In this document: one piece after another, positions 49,701-61,524 of the stretch
How positions within the stretch are numbered: position 1 is the first letter of the stretch
How the letters are laid out: every line of letters starts with the position of its first letter
Assembly (NCBI GenBank): GCA_026874595.1
Contig: CM049316.1
Location: 49,666,695-49,730,694, forward strand
Origin: Sipunculus nudus
Taxonomy: Eukaryota; Annelida; Sipuncula; Golfingiida; Sipunculidae
Length of the DNA stretch: 64,000 nt
Direction: 5' to 3'
Program-made: the position numbers and the translations under genes
The notes under the pieces: model-generated
What the model saw: the letters and a program-made list of their open reading frames with translations, nothing else
Told to the model about the DNA's origin: nothing
Database searches by the model: none

Positions 49701-51375
49701 AATTCAAAAGGCATGATCAGGTTGGAGAGCTCTCATATCAGATTTATGAACATGCAAATGTAAAAAGTGCAAGTCCAATTTGTTTTAATTATCAGCTTGC
49801 TATTCAATGGGGTCAGCAGGCTAGGTAAACTGCAAAACCTAAAAGAAAAGAAATGCAGAAAGCATCATTAAGAGTCTTGTAATCAAATAAAGCCATCCTA
49901 AATCCAGGTAAAGACCCACATATTATCAGAACAAACACTTGCTGGTATATCTGATGATTTTTATAATAATATTCAGATATCTAGAAAACTAAGTTTATTG
50001 CTATGATTCCATGATATAAACTGCAAAATGTTCCCATCATTTTATAAATCAGTAGCTAAACCTTAACACTTAACTCTCATAGTCTTAATGCCTGGCCAAA
50101 GCATTCCGGCAACAGTGTTTTTGTTATGCACTAATGATATATCCTTATCACTCCATGAGCTGATACAAAAGGGAGTCATATATCACAAGTGTCACTGACA
50201 ATTATGGGCACATAGTGAGATGTACCAGTTGTGAGTGCCATGGTTATATATACAAGAAAACAAGAAAAATAGAGATGGTCTACAAAATAAGTTATTGTGA
50301 ACATTCCTGACCTATGACCTTGGCCTTTTGCCCACATATCAACTGGATTCTTTCTAAATGATGGGTAACTACTTACCACTTACATCTGGCCGGGTGTAAT
50401 TACTTGGCAACCAATGAGTGAATAACTTAGACCTGCAACCTTTAACCTCCTGACCAGTCGACCTCAAAATCAATTAGTTATTTCTTCATGCAAAAAGACC
50501 CATAAATATGAAGTTTGAATCAAATTCAGTGATGCATAGATGTGGCATATGTGAAAGACTGAAGGTTTGGGTTGAACAGTTTCACTTGAAATATGTTCAC
50601 AAGTATTTAGAAAAATATTGTGACCTTGACCTTTGACCTTTTGAACTCAACATCAATAGGCTTCTTCTCCTATTGGTAGGCAAGCCATATATGACAGATG
50701 GAAAGTATAGATTGAAAAGTTTGCCTTAAAATGACTCCACGCAAGAAGAGGGTGCTGTGAACTTGACCTTTGACCTCAAAATCAACAGGTCTTTTCCCCT
50801 GTTGGCAGAGAAGTGATATCAGTGCTGAAAGGTTTGGAATGAAAGGTCTAGCTTGAAATGTGTCCACAACCTTTTCAAAGAAGTGGATCCTGTGACCCTG
50901 ACCTTTGACCTTGTGACCTCAACATCTATAGGATTCTTCTCCCACTTAGTAGGTGAGCTATATGTGAAAGATCAAAGAATTGGGATGAAAGGTTTGGCTT
51001 AAAATGCATCCTGAGGCTTTTCAAAGAAGTTGGTTCTGTGACCTTGACCTTTGACCTTGTGACCTCAAAATAATTATGGTTCTTCCCCTGTTGGTAGGTG
51101 AGCTGTATGTGAAAGATGGAAGGTTTGGGATGAAAATTTTGGCTAAAAGAATTACTCCTGGGGGGTGCAAACACACCCCATAACAATTTCAGGTTTGCAA
51201 GGAGATCTTTTTAGAACCTCTAAGACTGCATAGGGTTCATGGCCCTAGCCCCTATGGTTACGATTTGTGCCCTGCTAACGGACGGACAGCCGGCCGGCTG
51301 CCCGGACGGACAGACGGAAGGACGCCGACAAAGACCCATCGCTTTACCCAGCATGACTGAAAGTCAGCTGAGCTA
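46777..51375 (+). mobile_element. Family A element (2422-bp subtype) with nested D element
   Basis: It starts CAAGTGACCCATGGGTCATG and ends AGTCAGCTGAGCTAA. Own sequence is 46777-46943 plus 49121-51375, which sums to 2422 bp, the same as the copy at 10067-12488. The DR1-like motif blocks lie at about 50620-51070. The microsatellite before the end is altered to GGACAGCCGGCCGGCTGCCC at about 51283. Confidence 0.88.
46944..49120 (+). mobile_element. Complete family D element nested in A
   Basis: It starts CAAGATATTCTTGGCACC and ends GTCTGGGGATACAA. Left flank AACATAGTGAA plus right flank TGATGGTCTGAGG corresponds to AACACAGTGAATTGATGGTC at about 10224-10244, giving A|T insertion without target duplication (one T differs). 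The tandem 285-bp motif array is at about 47105-48460. The 5' arm of the terminal hairpin is decayed (GAATCCCGAC) while the 5'-end GTATCCCCAGAC is perfect. Confidence 0.88.
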
Positions 51376-52569
51376 ATAAAACAAGGCCTACAGGCCTAGT
51401 GCGAACCTGTGTATTGGGAAATACACCATGTATAAAGCTTCAATGCTGGACCATTACTTCTCATGTTTATGAACAATGCAAGTACTAAACATTTTGAATA
51501 AGAAACAATTACACAAATATCGCTGCTGAAATTCTGGCATGCACACAACACAAAAATGATTGTAGCTGGCACACCAGTCTTGTATACAATAAAGCTGTCA
51601 GAGATGTAAACATATGCCCAATTTCAGGCTGATATATCAAATTCCTCTGTAGAAATAAGCAGTGCAAAAGTCATTGTAGGTGGCGACACCTGTCTTGTGA
51701 ACGAGAAAGCCATCAAAGACACATAGACAGGTCAAAATATCAGACCAATACATCAAACTTAACTTGAGTCTGATGCATGGGGTTTACCAGGCTTAGGTGA
51801 GAAAGGCAGTTGCCTCGAGTGAACTGTAACAAATTTGCTAGCTGGCTCAGGCTACTGCACTAAGTGAACTCATGACCTGCACCTGGCCAGACTGAGTGAA
51901 CTTTCGACCTGTACCTGGCTGCACTGAGTGAACTCTTGACCTGTTGCATAATCTGACACAGTTGGTAGTCCACATGTAGCCCTGAGGGGCATGACACCCA
52001 TGAGGTGATCACATGGTGGCTATGAGGTGATCACATGCCTTGTGCTCGGCTGCACTGACTGAACTCGACCTATATCTGGCTGCACTGAATGAACTCTTGA
52101 TCTGTTGCCAAATCTGAAACAGTTGGCAGTTGCTCAACCTATTTAAAGATACAAACACAATCTTGGTCTGTTGGTAAATCTGTTAACACATACTGAAAGA
52201 CTTTAGCTAAAATGCTTTTTTTCAAGCTGACATATTCATAAACTTTTTATCAAAATATCTTAAATAACAAAAGATGCAGTTCTTTCATTGTTAAAGGTCC
52301 AATAATTCTGCCAAAAATCATTCAAGTAAACTTGAACAAAGGCCACCTAAGAACAATTTTTGTGCAATGTTACAGAAGTTATAATTGAAACAATAATTTT
52401 GTAAAAGAACAGTTTTGCATTCCTCAGTTTGAACAAACTTGAAAGGGCTTGCCTCTGGGATCAATTTTGTAAAATATTGAACAATTTGGCTGGACCATTT
52501 ACAAGAAGAAGACTTTTAAAGGTTTTTCAGCTTTTTCCCTATAAAATCTAAGTAAATGCAGATAGCAAA

Positions 52570-53385
52570 CTAGATGTGTCGGAACGACACGAATGCCCCC
52601 GCCTGGGGCAAATTAGAAACATTTGTTAAATTTTGAAAAAATTTTTAAGTTCAGGTGGTATCTTATGGTCAAAAGTATATGACAAAATGCAAAGTTGATC
52701 TGTAACGGGTCATTATCAAGCAACACACCAAAAATCAGGCCAGTATCTGCAGGCATTGTGAAAAAAAGTCCATACATGTGCATTTTCCATAAAAATTTCT
52801 GTCTTTCATGAAATTTTCTATGTTTAGGAGCCGTAAAACAATCAAAAGTAGGTCAACGGGGACGAAACGCGAACACGAACTGTAACTATCATTATCTGCC
52901 CACACATAAAAAATCAGGGTGGTATCTGCAGGCATTGAGGAAAAAAAGTCCGTACATATGCATTTGTTAAGAAAATTTCTATTTTTTAATTAAACTTTCT
53001 ATGTTCAGGAGCAGTGAAATGGTCAAAAGTAGGTCAACTGGGACAAAACAAGAACTCAATCTGTAACTGGTCATTATCTGCCTACACACCAAAAATCAGG
53101 CCCGTGTCTGCAGGCACTGCGAAAAAAGTCCGTACATGTGCACTTTTTTATGAAATTTTCTATGTTAGAGCACCTTCAAACAGTCAAAAGTAGGTCAACT
53201 AGGACAAAACGTGAACTCGATCTGCAACTGGTCATTATCTGCCCACACACCAAAAATCAGGTCAATATCTGCAGGCATTGCGAAAAAACTGTACAACTGT
53301 TTCATTTCGGAATGACGGAAGGACGTAATGAGGGACATGGGTAAAACTATATGCCCCGGCCACTTTGTGGCGGGGGCATAAAAAA
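52570..53385 (+). mobile_element. Complete family C Helitron-like element
   Basis: It starts CTAGATGTGTCGGAACGAC, with the 5' hairpin GTGTCG-GAA-CGACAC and ATGCCCCCGCC, and ends GGCGGGGGCATAAAAAA. The interior has four degenerate units of about 165 bp. The flanks GCAGATAGCAAA and TAAGC match GCAGTTAGCCAAAAAATAAGC at about 54648, supporting A|T insertion in B. Confidence 0.85.
53352..53378 (+). other. Terminal hairpin of family C
   Basis: Arms TGCCCCGGCCAC and GTGGCGGGGGCA with a TTT loop: 11 of 12 positions pair, the single mismatch being G at position 7 of the 5' arm. The same hairpin, with the same mismatch, is present in the other C copy at about 27389-27415. Confidence 0.85.
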
Positions 53386-53875
53386 TAAGCTGAATCCCAC
53401 AACTTTTGATATGTGACAGATTACTACATTAAATCTAGGGATGGTAGCTCCTGCTATTCCTGAGAAATTATGGGTTAATGTACAGATGACCAATGACCCC
53501 CGGTGATGATAGCTCCAGCCGTTTCTGAGATTGCCATTTTAGTATTTTTTGGACAGTTAGCTAAGTTTAACTTCCTGTAACTCGGCCAAAATTCACCAAA
53601 CTTGAACTATTCGAACAAACTTGAGAGAGATGGTATAAAAGATTATTTCTGTGAAATATTGAACAATTTGGCTTGACTGTTTCGGAGGAGAAGATTTTTA
53701 AAGGTTTTTTTGCTTTTTCTCTATAAAATCTAAGAAAATGCAGAGTTTTTCAGATGGCTAATTTTTTGCATTAAATTTCATGATACTAGCAATAGTTGTT
53801 TTCGAAAATAGTATGGGTTAACGATGAGGACAGACGATGCCAAACCATTGCATTAGCTCACAGGTTTGCTAAAAA

Positions 53876-54814
53876 TTACTACAGATGCATATGAATGCAA
53901 AATTATAATACAGATACATCTCACAGATGCCAAAATCTTGAATAAAGTTGAGTATGGATACCAATTATTTATAATCCATGTACAGCCATCTTTATACACC
54001 CACAGAGAGGGACGATTTTGGACGGGGAACATCTCACCCCTCGCCAAATTTGTGTCAGTGCATTTCAAATGCGCAAGCCATGTCAGTGCTTACTCATAAT
54101 TTAAGAAAAGTGTCGATGCAGGTACTGATATGGGTATATTCTAGTATGACTAAATTCAGCTTCCCACAACTCAGCCAAAAGTCACTGAACTGAGCCCATT
54201 TGAACAAACTTCAGAAAGCACTACCCTAGGATCATTTCTGTGCGATATTAAACAATTTGGCCATATGGTTTCAGAGAAGAAGTTTTTTGTAGCAGTCAGT
54301 ATGATACGGGCATTGATGTCCCCCGTACAAAAAAGGCTGATGCACGTGGCGCCACCAATACCTCAATTTCAAATATGACTCATGTGACCAACATTGTCAT
54401 AAAATTTGGTGATGATAGCTCCAGCCATTTCTGAGATTGTAATTTTAGTATGCTTTTTTGGACAGATGACCAAGTTCAACTTCCTGTAACTTGGCCAAAA
54501 ATCACCGAACTTAAACCATTTGAACAAACTTGAGAGAGATTGTTCCAGGAATCATTTCTGTGAAATATTGGACAATTTGGCTGAACAGTTTCGGAGAAGA
54601 AGATTTTTAAAGCTTTTTTAGCTTTTTCCCTAAAAAATCTAAGAAAATGCAGTTAGCCAAAAAATAAGCAAAATCCGATAGAGTTTTTCAGATGACTAAT
54701 TTTTTGTATGAAATTCCGTGATGCTAACTCTTGCCGTTTTCAAGTTAGTATAGGTTAACGTACAGACGACGGACGATGCCACACCATCGCTTAAGCTCAC
54801 AGGTTCGCTAAAAA
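53876..54814 (+). mobile_element. Family B 3' part
   Basis: The body matches B at 24325-25685 (CACTACCCTAGGATCATTTC, GTGGCGCCACC, AGCTTTTTTAGCTTTTTCCC) and ends CTCACAGGTTCGCTAAAAA. It appears to be the right part of a B copy into which the element ending at 53875 was inserted. Its own left part is not clearly identified. Confidence 0.65.
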
Positions 54815-55745
54815 TTTGCGAAATTCAGATCTGATTTTGGGTATACAATTAAATCTTGATAAAAAAAAAAGTTGTATTTCTGAAAAAAAATCTCTAGCTT
54901 CAGCAATTCTCATGTTAATTTCTGGTATGTTCATAGCAAATGTATAGAGGAATATGCATTTCAAATATGATCAAAAACAAATCAGTTTCTTTTTTTTTAT
55001 TAGGCAGTCTTGAAGTGCAATAACAGGAAAGCTTAGGTTTTTCCTTAATATTTCAAAGGAACAAAGTCCTAGTTACCCATTTTTGGCATGGTAGGTGATT
55101 TTGTGGAAATTTAACAATATGCCAAATTTTGGATTTGTAAGTCCAATGGTTTGACAACGTGCCCTGTTAATGGCAAGACAGCGGACAAAGAATCATGACT
55201 ACAGCTCAGATGACTTATAGTCAGCTGAGATAAAAATGTGTTAAATGTAGAAAAAAATACAGGTGGCACCACCAGTCTTCAGGATATGATGAAACACTAT
55301 TTGATTAATTTATATGGAAAAAAAATCATGGCAATCAATGCATTAGTTATTCAGATAATGGAGCTTTTGTATCAAATTTTTAATTATTCTGAGGGGGGAA
55401 CTTACAAGCCCCATAATTCGGAGGGTATATAGGTCACAGTCACTTTATTTCAGGTTTCCAAGTAGATTTTTTATGGACCTCTATGGGTTTTTTGCCCTGT
55501 TAATGCCAATGGACAGACTGACTGAAGGATGACGGACAAGGAGGGATTACTAGAGCTCAGGTGACTTTTATTCAGCTGAGCTAAAAATTGAGGTTTTCCC
55601 TTACTTTCTCAAAGGAACAAAGTCTAAATGACCCTGTTAACAGTTTGGCAGGAGATTTTGGGGACACCTTACAGAATGTTGAATTTTGGATTCGTAGGTC
55701 TAAACTGTTTCAAAACTTTCCCTGTTAACAATGTCCTGTTGGGTG
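54815..55745 (+). mobile_element. Stacked family A 3' ends
   Basis: A termini lie at 55236 (GTCAGCTGAGATAAAAA, decayed) and 55588 (TTCAGCTGAGCTAAAAA), each followed by A body, so at least three A copies are layered here. The last (55589-55745) lacks its terminus. ACGG tracts are mostly lost. Confidence 0.6.
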
Positions 55746-55829
55746 GCCAGACAAAAGCTTTTCATTGGCTTAAATAACCAGGGCCATGTAAACTCATTTG
55801 CATTATCACTTGTTCTGATTTTCGCCGAC

Positions 55830-55905
55830 TAAAGATACAACCAATGAAACATAAGGTACGATACAACCAATGACAAACATAACCAATGATACATAACATA
55901 TGAAG
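55830..55905. repeat. ATACAACCAATGA minisatellite fragment
   Basis: Three to four copies related to the arrays at 45540 and 46304, ending 12 bp before the CNOT1 splice donor at 55917. Confidence 0.7.
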
Positions 55906-55917
55906 TATGAGACTCAC

Positions 55918-56154
55918 CTTGTTCAACAAATTAATTTTTGTAACAGAGTTGTTTGCATCTCCAGAGTGTTTGACGAGCAAGGCAATAAGGCGCACAAAGG
56001 CATCCAGTGTATGGAAACATTTAGCTCGAACAAGAGTTGGACTATGACTCTGTTCAGCCAAAGCACGATAACACAAGTCTACACACATTTCTGTGCACAG
56101 ACGGAAAAACCTGGTTATCAAATCATCTGTCTTCAGAATACCCTGCTGATGCAT
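55918..56154 (-). CDS. CNOT1: CNOT1 exon (first of seven in window), C-terminal Not1 domain
   Basis: This exon encodes 79 codons in phase 0, starting [20 protein letters not shown] and ending INLLNK. The stretch matches animal CNOT1 at the start of the conserved C-terminal Not1 (superfamily homology) domain, where CNOT1 binds the CNOT2/CNOT3 module of the CCR4-NOT deadenylase in cytoplasm and nucleus. The minus strand reads a TTACAG acceptor immediately before ATGCATCAG and AAG|GTGAGTC as donor. The ATG is an internal methionine, not a start codon, because the homologous protein continues upstream. The preceding exons are not in the window. The next exon is 10.5 kb downstream and begins with a whole codon, consistent with a phase-0 junction. 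Confidence 0.95.
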
Positions 56155-56650
56155 CTGTAATGGAAGGAAATGATTGAAACCTGTGTTATGCAATATTTGT
56201 GCAGGCACTCCTAAGAAACACAAACACCAGGATGATTGAAATAATATCATTTTATAATGTTCATTAAACAGATTAACTTACATGCAAAATTTATGAAAAT
56301 ATGATAAACATTTATTGATTACAAACATATATTAATTCAATAACCTATTCATATACTCATACATGTGACATAATACATAGCTGCATTATTAATTATGTAA
56401 AACATTAAAATATATGTTTGGCAGGTTACAAAATCAATCATATGCATTTAAATACACAAGCAAAACTAAAACATTCTTGGAATTGGAGATTCTGCAGACA
56501 ATTAAGGATACCCCCTTCTAAAATAGGCCGCCTTCTTCAGAAGCATATACTGACACTTGACAAGGCCAAGGCCACTAGGGTCTAGGTGACAAATGTTTGA
56601 ACTCGTCCAACAATGGTGGAGACAATTCCCGCATCAAATTTGAAGAAAAA
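56155..56650. other. Intron with short D fragment
   Basis: 56155-56510 looks unique and AT-rich. 56515-56575 resembles D body (AAATAGGCCGCCTTCTTCAG; ACTGACACTTG) without termini. Confidence 0.5.
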
Positions 56651-57820
56651 CAAGGCCTACAGGCCTATTTTGAACCTGTGCAATGGGATATACATCAGGT
56701 ATAATGCTTCCATGATAACATGCTTGACTATTGAAAAGTACTTGATTAAATTGTAGTACATGTGTGGCATGTAATTATACAATGCAAGTACTAATTATTT
56801 TGGACCTCCTAAGTACAAGCACCAGTTACACAAACTTCACCCTTGAAATACTGACTTGGATGGGCAAAACACAAAAATGAGTGTAAATGGCACCACCAGT
56901 CTTTGTATGTGAAAGCCACTGAAGATGTATGGACATGCAAAATTTCAGGCAGATGCTTCAAACCACTGTTGTGCTATGTGAACAGATGCAGGAAACCCAA
57001 AATCAATTGAAGGTGGCACCACAAGTCTTGTATACAATGAAAATTTCAGGCTGACATGTCAAATCACTCCTGAGATATAAGCAGGGACATACACTGCAAA
57101 AATTATTGTAGACGACACCACTTGTGTAGATGAAGCTATCCTTGATGTATGGACATGCACAATTTCAGGCTGAGATGCAACTGGATGACCAAGCTCAACT
57201 GAGGCAGGCAGTTGCCTCCAAAAGAACCGAAACTAATATGCAGGTGCAGCTACTGCACTAAGTGAACTCTTGACCTGTTGCCTAATCTGATACATTTGGC
57301 AGTCTGCCAAAGCTATAAACAGATCCAGACTGAAACTTTGCCTGTTGCCAAATCTGTTTACATGCATATACTGAAAGACTGGATAAATTGCTTTTTTTCA
57401 TGCCAACATTTTCATAAATTTTTTCATTAAAATGTTTAGAATGATTACAGATACCTATTAAAAGCAAAATCAGAATACAGGTATACTGTTTTCATGGATG
57501 TATCTTAGACATAAGCTGAATATGGACACAAATTATTTATGTAGTCCCTACAGCTCTGCTTATATACCCACAGATCTCAGTCTGCTACATCAATAAATCT
57601 AATAGCTTTCTTTACCAAAGTTTCTCAAAGTCCTTTCACTATTAAATGTCCAATAATTCAGCCAAAAATCATTTAAGTAAACTTTAACCTAAGAATAATT
57701 TTTGGGCACTGTTACAGAATTTGAAATAACAGTTTTGGAGAAGAAGACTATTGCAACCCTCAACTTGATATAGGCTTACCTGGCAACAAGACCAATTTCA
57801 TTTTTCTCGGACTCTACCAA

Positions 57821-60800
57821 CAAGTGACCCATGGGTCATGACGCTCAGCTGACAAGCATGACCTGTATTTAAAGCCTGATGGTATACCATATGGTATCTG
57901 ACCATACTTGGAAGATTGAAGGTTTGGGATGAAAAGTCTGACTTGAAATGCATCCACAACTTTTTTCAAGAAGCTGGTCCTGTGACATTGACCTTTGACC
58001 CTAAGACCTAAATATCAAAAGGTTTGTTCCTCTATTGACATGTAAGGTTTGGGATGATTATTTTGGCTATAAGAATTAATTCTGGGAGGTGCAAAAACAC
58101 CCCGTAACTCAGAGAATATAGGTCACAGTGACCTAATTTCAGATCTGCAAGGAAATCTTTTTAGAACCTCTAAGACTGCATAGGGTTCATGTATCATGTT
58201 CATGAGCTAAAAATCACTGAAACTGCACTGGCAAAAGGATTTCTAAGGTGGCTTACTGGCAGACATAATGGATTTCTGACAAGTCTGACATTTGATATCA
58301 CACATCCTCCAATAAGAGACCAAACTTGTAGCAAATTCTCCAAAGGATGTTACATTAATGAATGTCCAAAACAATTCAAAAGGCATTTTCAGGCCCTCAT
58401 ATTAGATTTATAGATATGCAAATGTAAAAAGTGTAAGTCAAATATTTTTTATTATCACTCTGCTTTTCAATGGGATCAGCAGGGTAGGTAAACTGCAAAA
58501 CCTGAAAGAAAAGAAATGCAGAAAGCATGACTAAAGGTCTTGTAATAAAAAAAAAGCCATCCTAAATCCAGGTACACATCCACATATTATGAGAACAAAC
58601 ATTTGCTTTTATATCTGGTGATTTATATAACAAGTGACCCATGGGTCATGACGCTCAGCTGACTGGGAAGAGATTCGCAAAAGGAAATTTTATCATCTGA
58701 ATGGTAGTATATACCCATTAACTGAAGCATCAAACAGATTAACCAACAGGCCAAGATTGTGTCTGTTTTTTATATATATATTTCAAAAATAGAGAAAAAT
58801 GCATAAACTTAAAAAAAATACAGGTGGCTCCACCAGTTTGCAGAAACTAATAAACACTTAATGGTCAATATACATGCAAAGAATCATGGTGATCTCTGCA
58901 TTAGTTTTTTCAGATACTTCAGCTTTTGTATCAAATTTCCATTATTCTGAGGGATACTTCAAAGTCCTATAGCTTGAAGGATATGGGAAACAGAGACCTA
59001 ATTTCAGGTTTCCACAGACACTTTTAATGGGCCTCCTTGCATGACAAGAATGAAGATTCTAGGTCCAGTTGTTACTATTAGTACCCTGTTGACAGATAAC
59101 CACATCTTTAAAGGTCTCAAAATATAGAAAAAAAAATTCGTAAAAATTTGAAAAAAATAGAGGTGGCGCACCCAGTCTGCAGAAACTGATGGAACAACAC
59201 CTCATGATCAATATGTATGCGAAAAATCATGACTATCAGTGTTGTAGTAATTGAGATACTGCAGTTTTTGTATCAAATTTTTCATTATTCTGGGGGGTAT
59301 TTTGGAGCCAAACAGCTTAAAGGATATGGGTAACAGAGACCTAATTTCAAGTTTCCATGGAGACTTTTCATGGGTCTCCCTGTGTGTCAAGAATGAAGAT
59401 TCTAGGTCTAGTTGTTATGATTTGTGCCCTGTTAACAGATATTCATATCTTTAAAGGTCTCAAAAATAGAGAAAAAAATTCGTAAAAAAACCTGAACAAA
59501 TACAGGTGGTGCCACCAGTCTGCAGAAACTGATGAAACACTCCATGATCAATATCCATGTAAACAATTATGGTGATCTCTGCATTAGTTGTTCAGATACT
59601 TCAGCTTTTGTATCAAATTTTCCATTATTCTGAGAAGATTCTAGGTCCAGTCTTTACGATTTGTGCCTTGTTAACAGATGTTCACATTTTTAAAGGTCTT
59701 AAAAATAAAAAAATTTCGTAAAAAATCGAAAAATACAGGTGGCCCAACCAGTCTGCAGGAACTAATGGAACATCTCATGATTAATATGTATGCCAAAAAT
59801 CATGACCATCAGTGATGTAGTTAATGAGATACTGAAGTTTTTGTATGAAATTTTTGACTATTCTGGGGGGTACCTTTGGGCCCCATAGCTCGAAGGATAT
59901 GGGTAACAGAGACCTCATTTCTGGTTTCCCAGGAGATTTTTCATGGACCTCTCAGAATGTCAAGTTACAAGTTTCTAGGTCCAGCGGTTACGATTTGTGC
60001 CAGGTTAACAGACGGACGGACAGACGGACAGACAGACGGACGACGGACAAAGGGTGATCACTATAGCTCAGATGACTTACAGTCAGCTGAGCTAAAAATA
60101 TTCAGATATCTAGGAAACTAAGTTTATTGCTATGATTCCATAAAATAAACTGCAAAATGTTCCCATCATCTTGTAAATCAGTAGCTAAACCTTAATACTA
60201 TACTCTCACAGTATTAATGCCTGACTGAAGCATTCTGGCAAACAGTGTTTTTGTTATGCAGTAACGAGGTATTTATCACTCAGCCTTATCAATTAACAGG
60301 CTGATACAAAAGAGTCATATGTCACCAGCATCACTCACAATTACAGCCACACAGTGAGATGTACCATAACCAATGGTTATATGTACAAGAAAAATGGAGA
60401 TGGTCTACAAAATAAGTTATTGTGAACATCCCTGACCTATGACCTTGGCCTTTTGCCCACATATCAACTGGATTCTTTCTAAATGATGGGTAACTACTAA
60501 CCACTTACATCTGGCGGGGTGTAATTACTTGGCAACCAATGAGTGAATAACTTAGACCTGCAACCTTTAACCTCCTGACCAGCCAACCTCAAAATCAATT
60601 AGTTATTTCTTCATGCAAAAAGACCCATAAATATGAAGTTTGAATCACATTCAGTGATGCATAGATGTGGCATATGTGAAAGACTGAAGGTTTGGGTTGA
60701 ACAGTTTCACTTGAAATATGTTCACAAGCATTTAGAACAATATTGTGACCTTGACCTTTGACCTTTTGAACTCAACATCAATAGGCTTCTTCCCCTATTG

Positions 60801-61524
60801 GTAGGTAAGCCATATATGACAGATGGAAAGTACAGATTGAAAAGTTTGCCTGAAAATGACTCCACGCAAGAAGAGGGTGTTGTGAACTTGACCTTTGACC
60901 TCAAAATCAACAGGTCTTTTCCCTGTTGGCAGAGAAGCGATATCAGTGCTGAAAGGTTTGGAATGAAACGTCTAGCTTGAAATGTGTCCACAACCTTTTC
61001 AAAGAAGTGGATCCTGTGACCCTGACCTTTGACCTTGTGACCTCAACATCTATAGGATTCTTCTCCCACTTAGTAGGTGAGCTATATGTGAAAGATCAAA
61101 GAATTGGGATGAAAGGTTTGGCTTAAAATGCATCCACAGGCTTTTCAAAGAAGTTGGTTCTGTGACCTTGACCTTTGACCTTGTGACCTCAAAATAATTA
61201 TGGTTCTTCCCCTGTTGGTAGGTGAGCTGTATGTGAAAGATGGAAGGTTTGGGATGAAAATTTTGGCTCAAAGAATTATTCCTGGGGGGGGGGGTGCAGA
61301 CACACCCCATAACTTCGAGAATATAGGTCGCAGTGACCTAATTTCAGGTTTGCAAGGAGATCTTTTTAGAACCTCTAAGACTGCATAGGGTTCATGGCCC
61401 TAGCCCCTACGGTTACGATTTGTGCCCTGCTTACGGCCGGACAGCCGGACGGACAGACGGAAGGACGACGGACAAAGACCCATCACTATAGCCCAGCATG
61501 ACTGAAAGTCAGCTGAGCTAAAAA
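57821..61524 (+). mobile_element. Family A element (2422-bp subtype), rearranged, with nested A
   Basis: It starts CAAGTGACCCATGGGTCATG and ends AGTCAGCTGAGCTAAAA. The first 390 bp are scrambled: after the start, sequence from the 3' half of the subtype (57900-58200) runs into CATGAGCTAAAAA before normal body resumes at 58214. From there it is colinear with 10655-12488 apart from the nested element 58631-60098. Motif blocks of TGACCTTTGACC are at about 60750-61190. Confidence 0.8.
58631..60098 (+). mobile_element. Short family A-type element, complete, nested
   Basis: It starts CAAGTGACCCATGGGTCATG and ends CAGTCAGCTGAGCTAAAAA. Left flank GATTTATATAA plus right flank TATTCAGATATC corresponds to TTATAATAATATTCAGATATC at about 49957-49977 in the sister copy. 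It has three degenerate units of about 360 bp (TACAGGTGG, CACCAGTCTGCAG, GCATTAGTTGTTCAGATAC, TTATTCTG) and an ACGG/ACAG tract at about 60010-60048. Confidence 0.85.

Larger units (their letters stand above)
51382..53875 (+). mobile_element. Family B element with nested C element
   Basis: It starts CAAGGCCTACAGGCCTAGTG with GCGAACCTGTG and reaches a decayed B terminus (CTCACAGGTTTGCTAAAAA) at 53875. It begins only 6 bp right of the A terminus at 51375. It shares the TGAACTCTTGACCTGTTGC block (51900-51950, 52080-52110) with the B copy at 22105. The C element is at 52570-53385. Confidence 0.75.

Noticed and set aside
55762-56250. 162-codon frame on the minus strand as a single gene
   Set aside because: Only 55918-56154 is conserved (CNOT1). 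Beyond the splice sites the frame is intron read-through, including minisatellite sequence.
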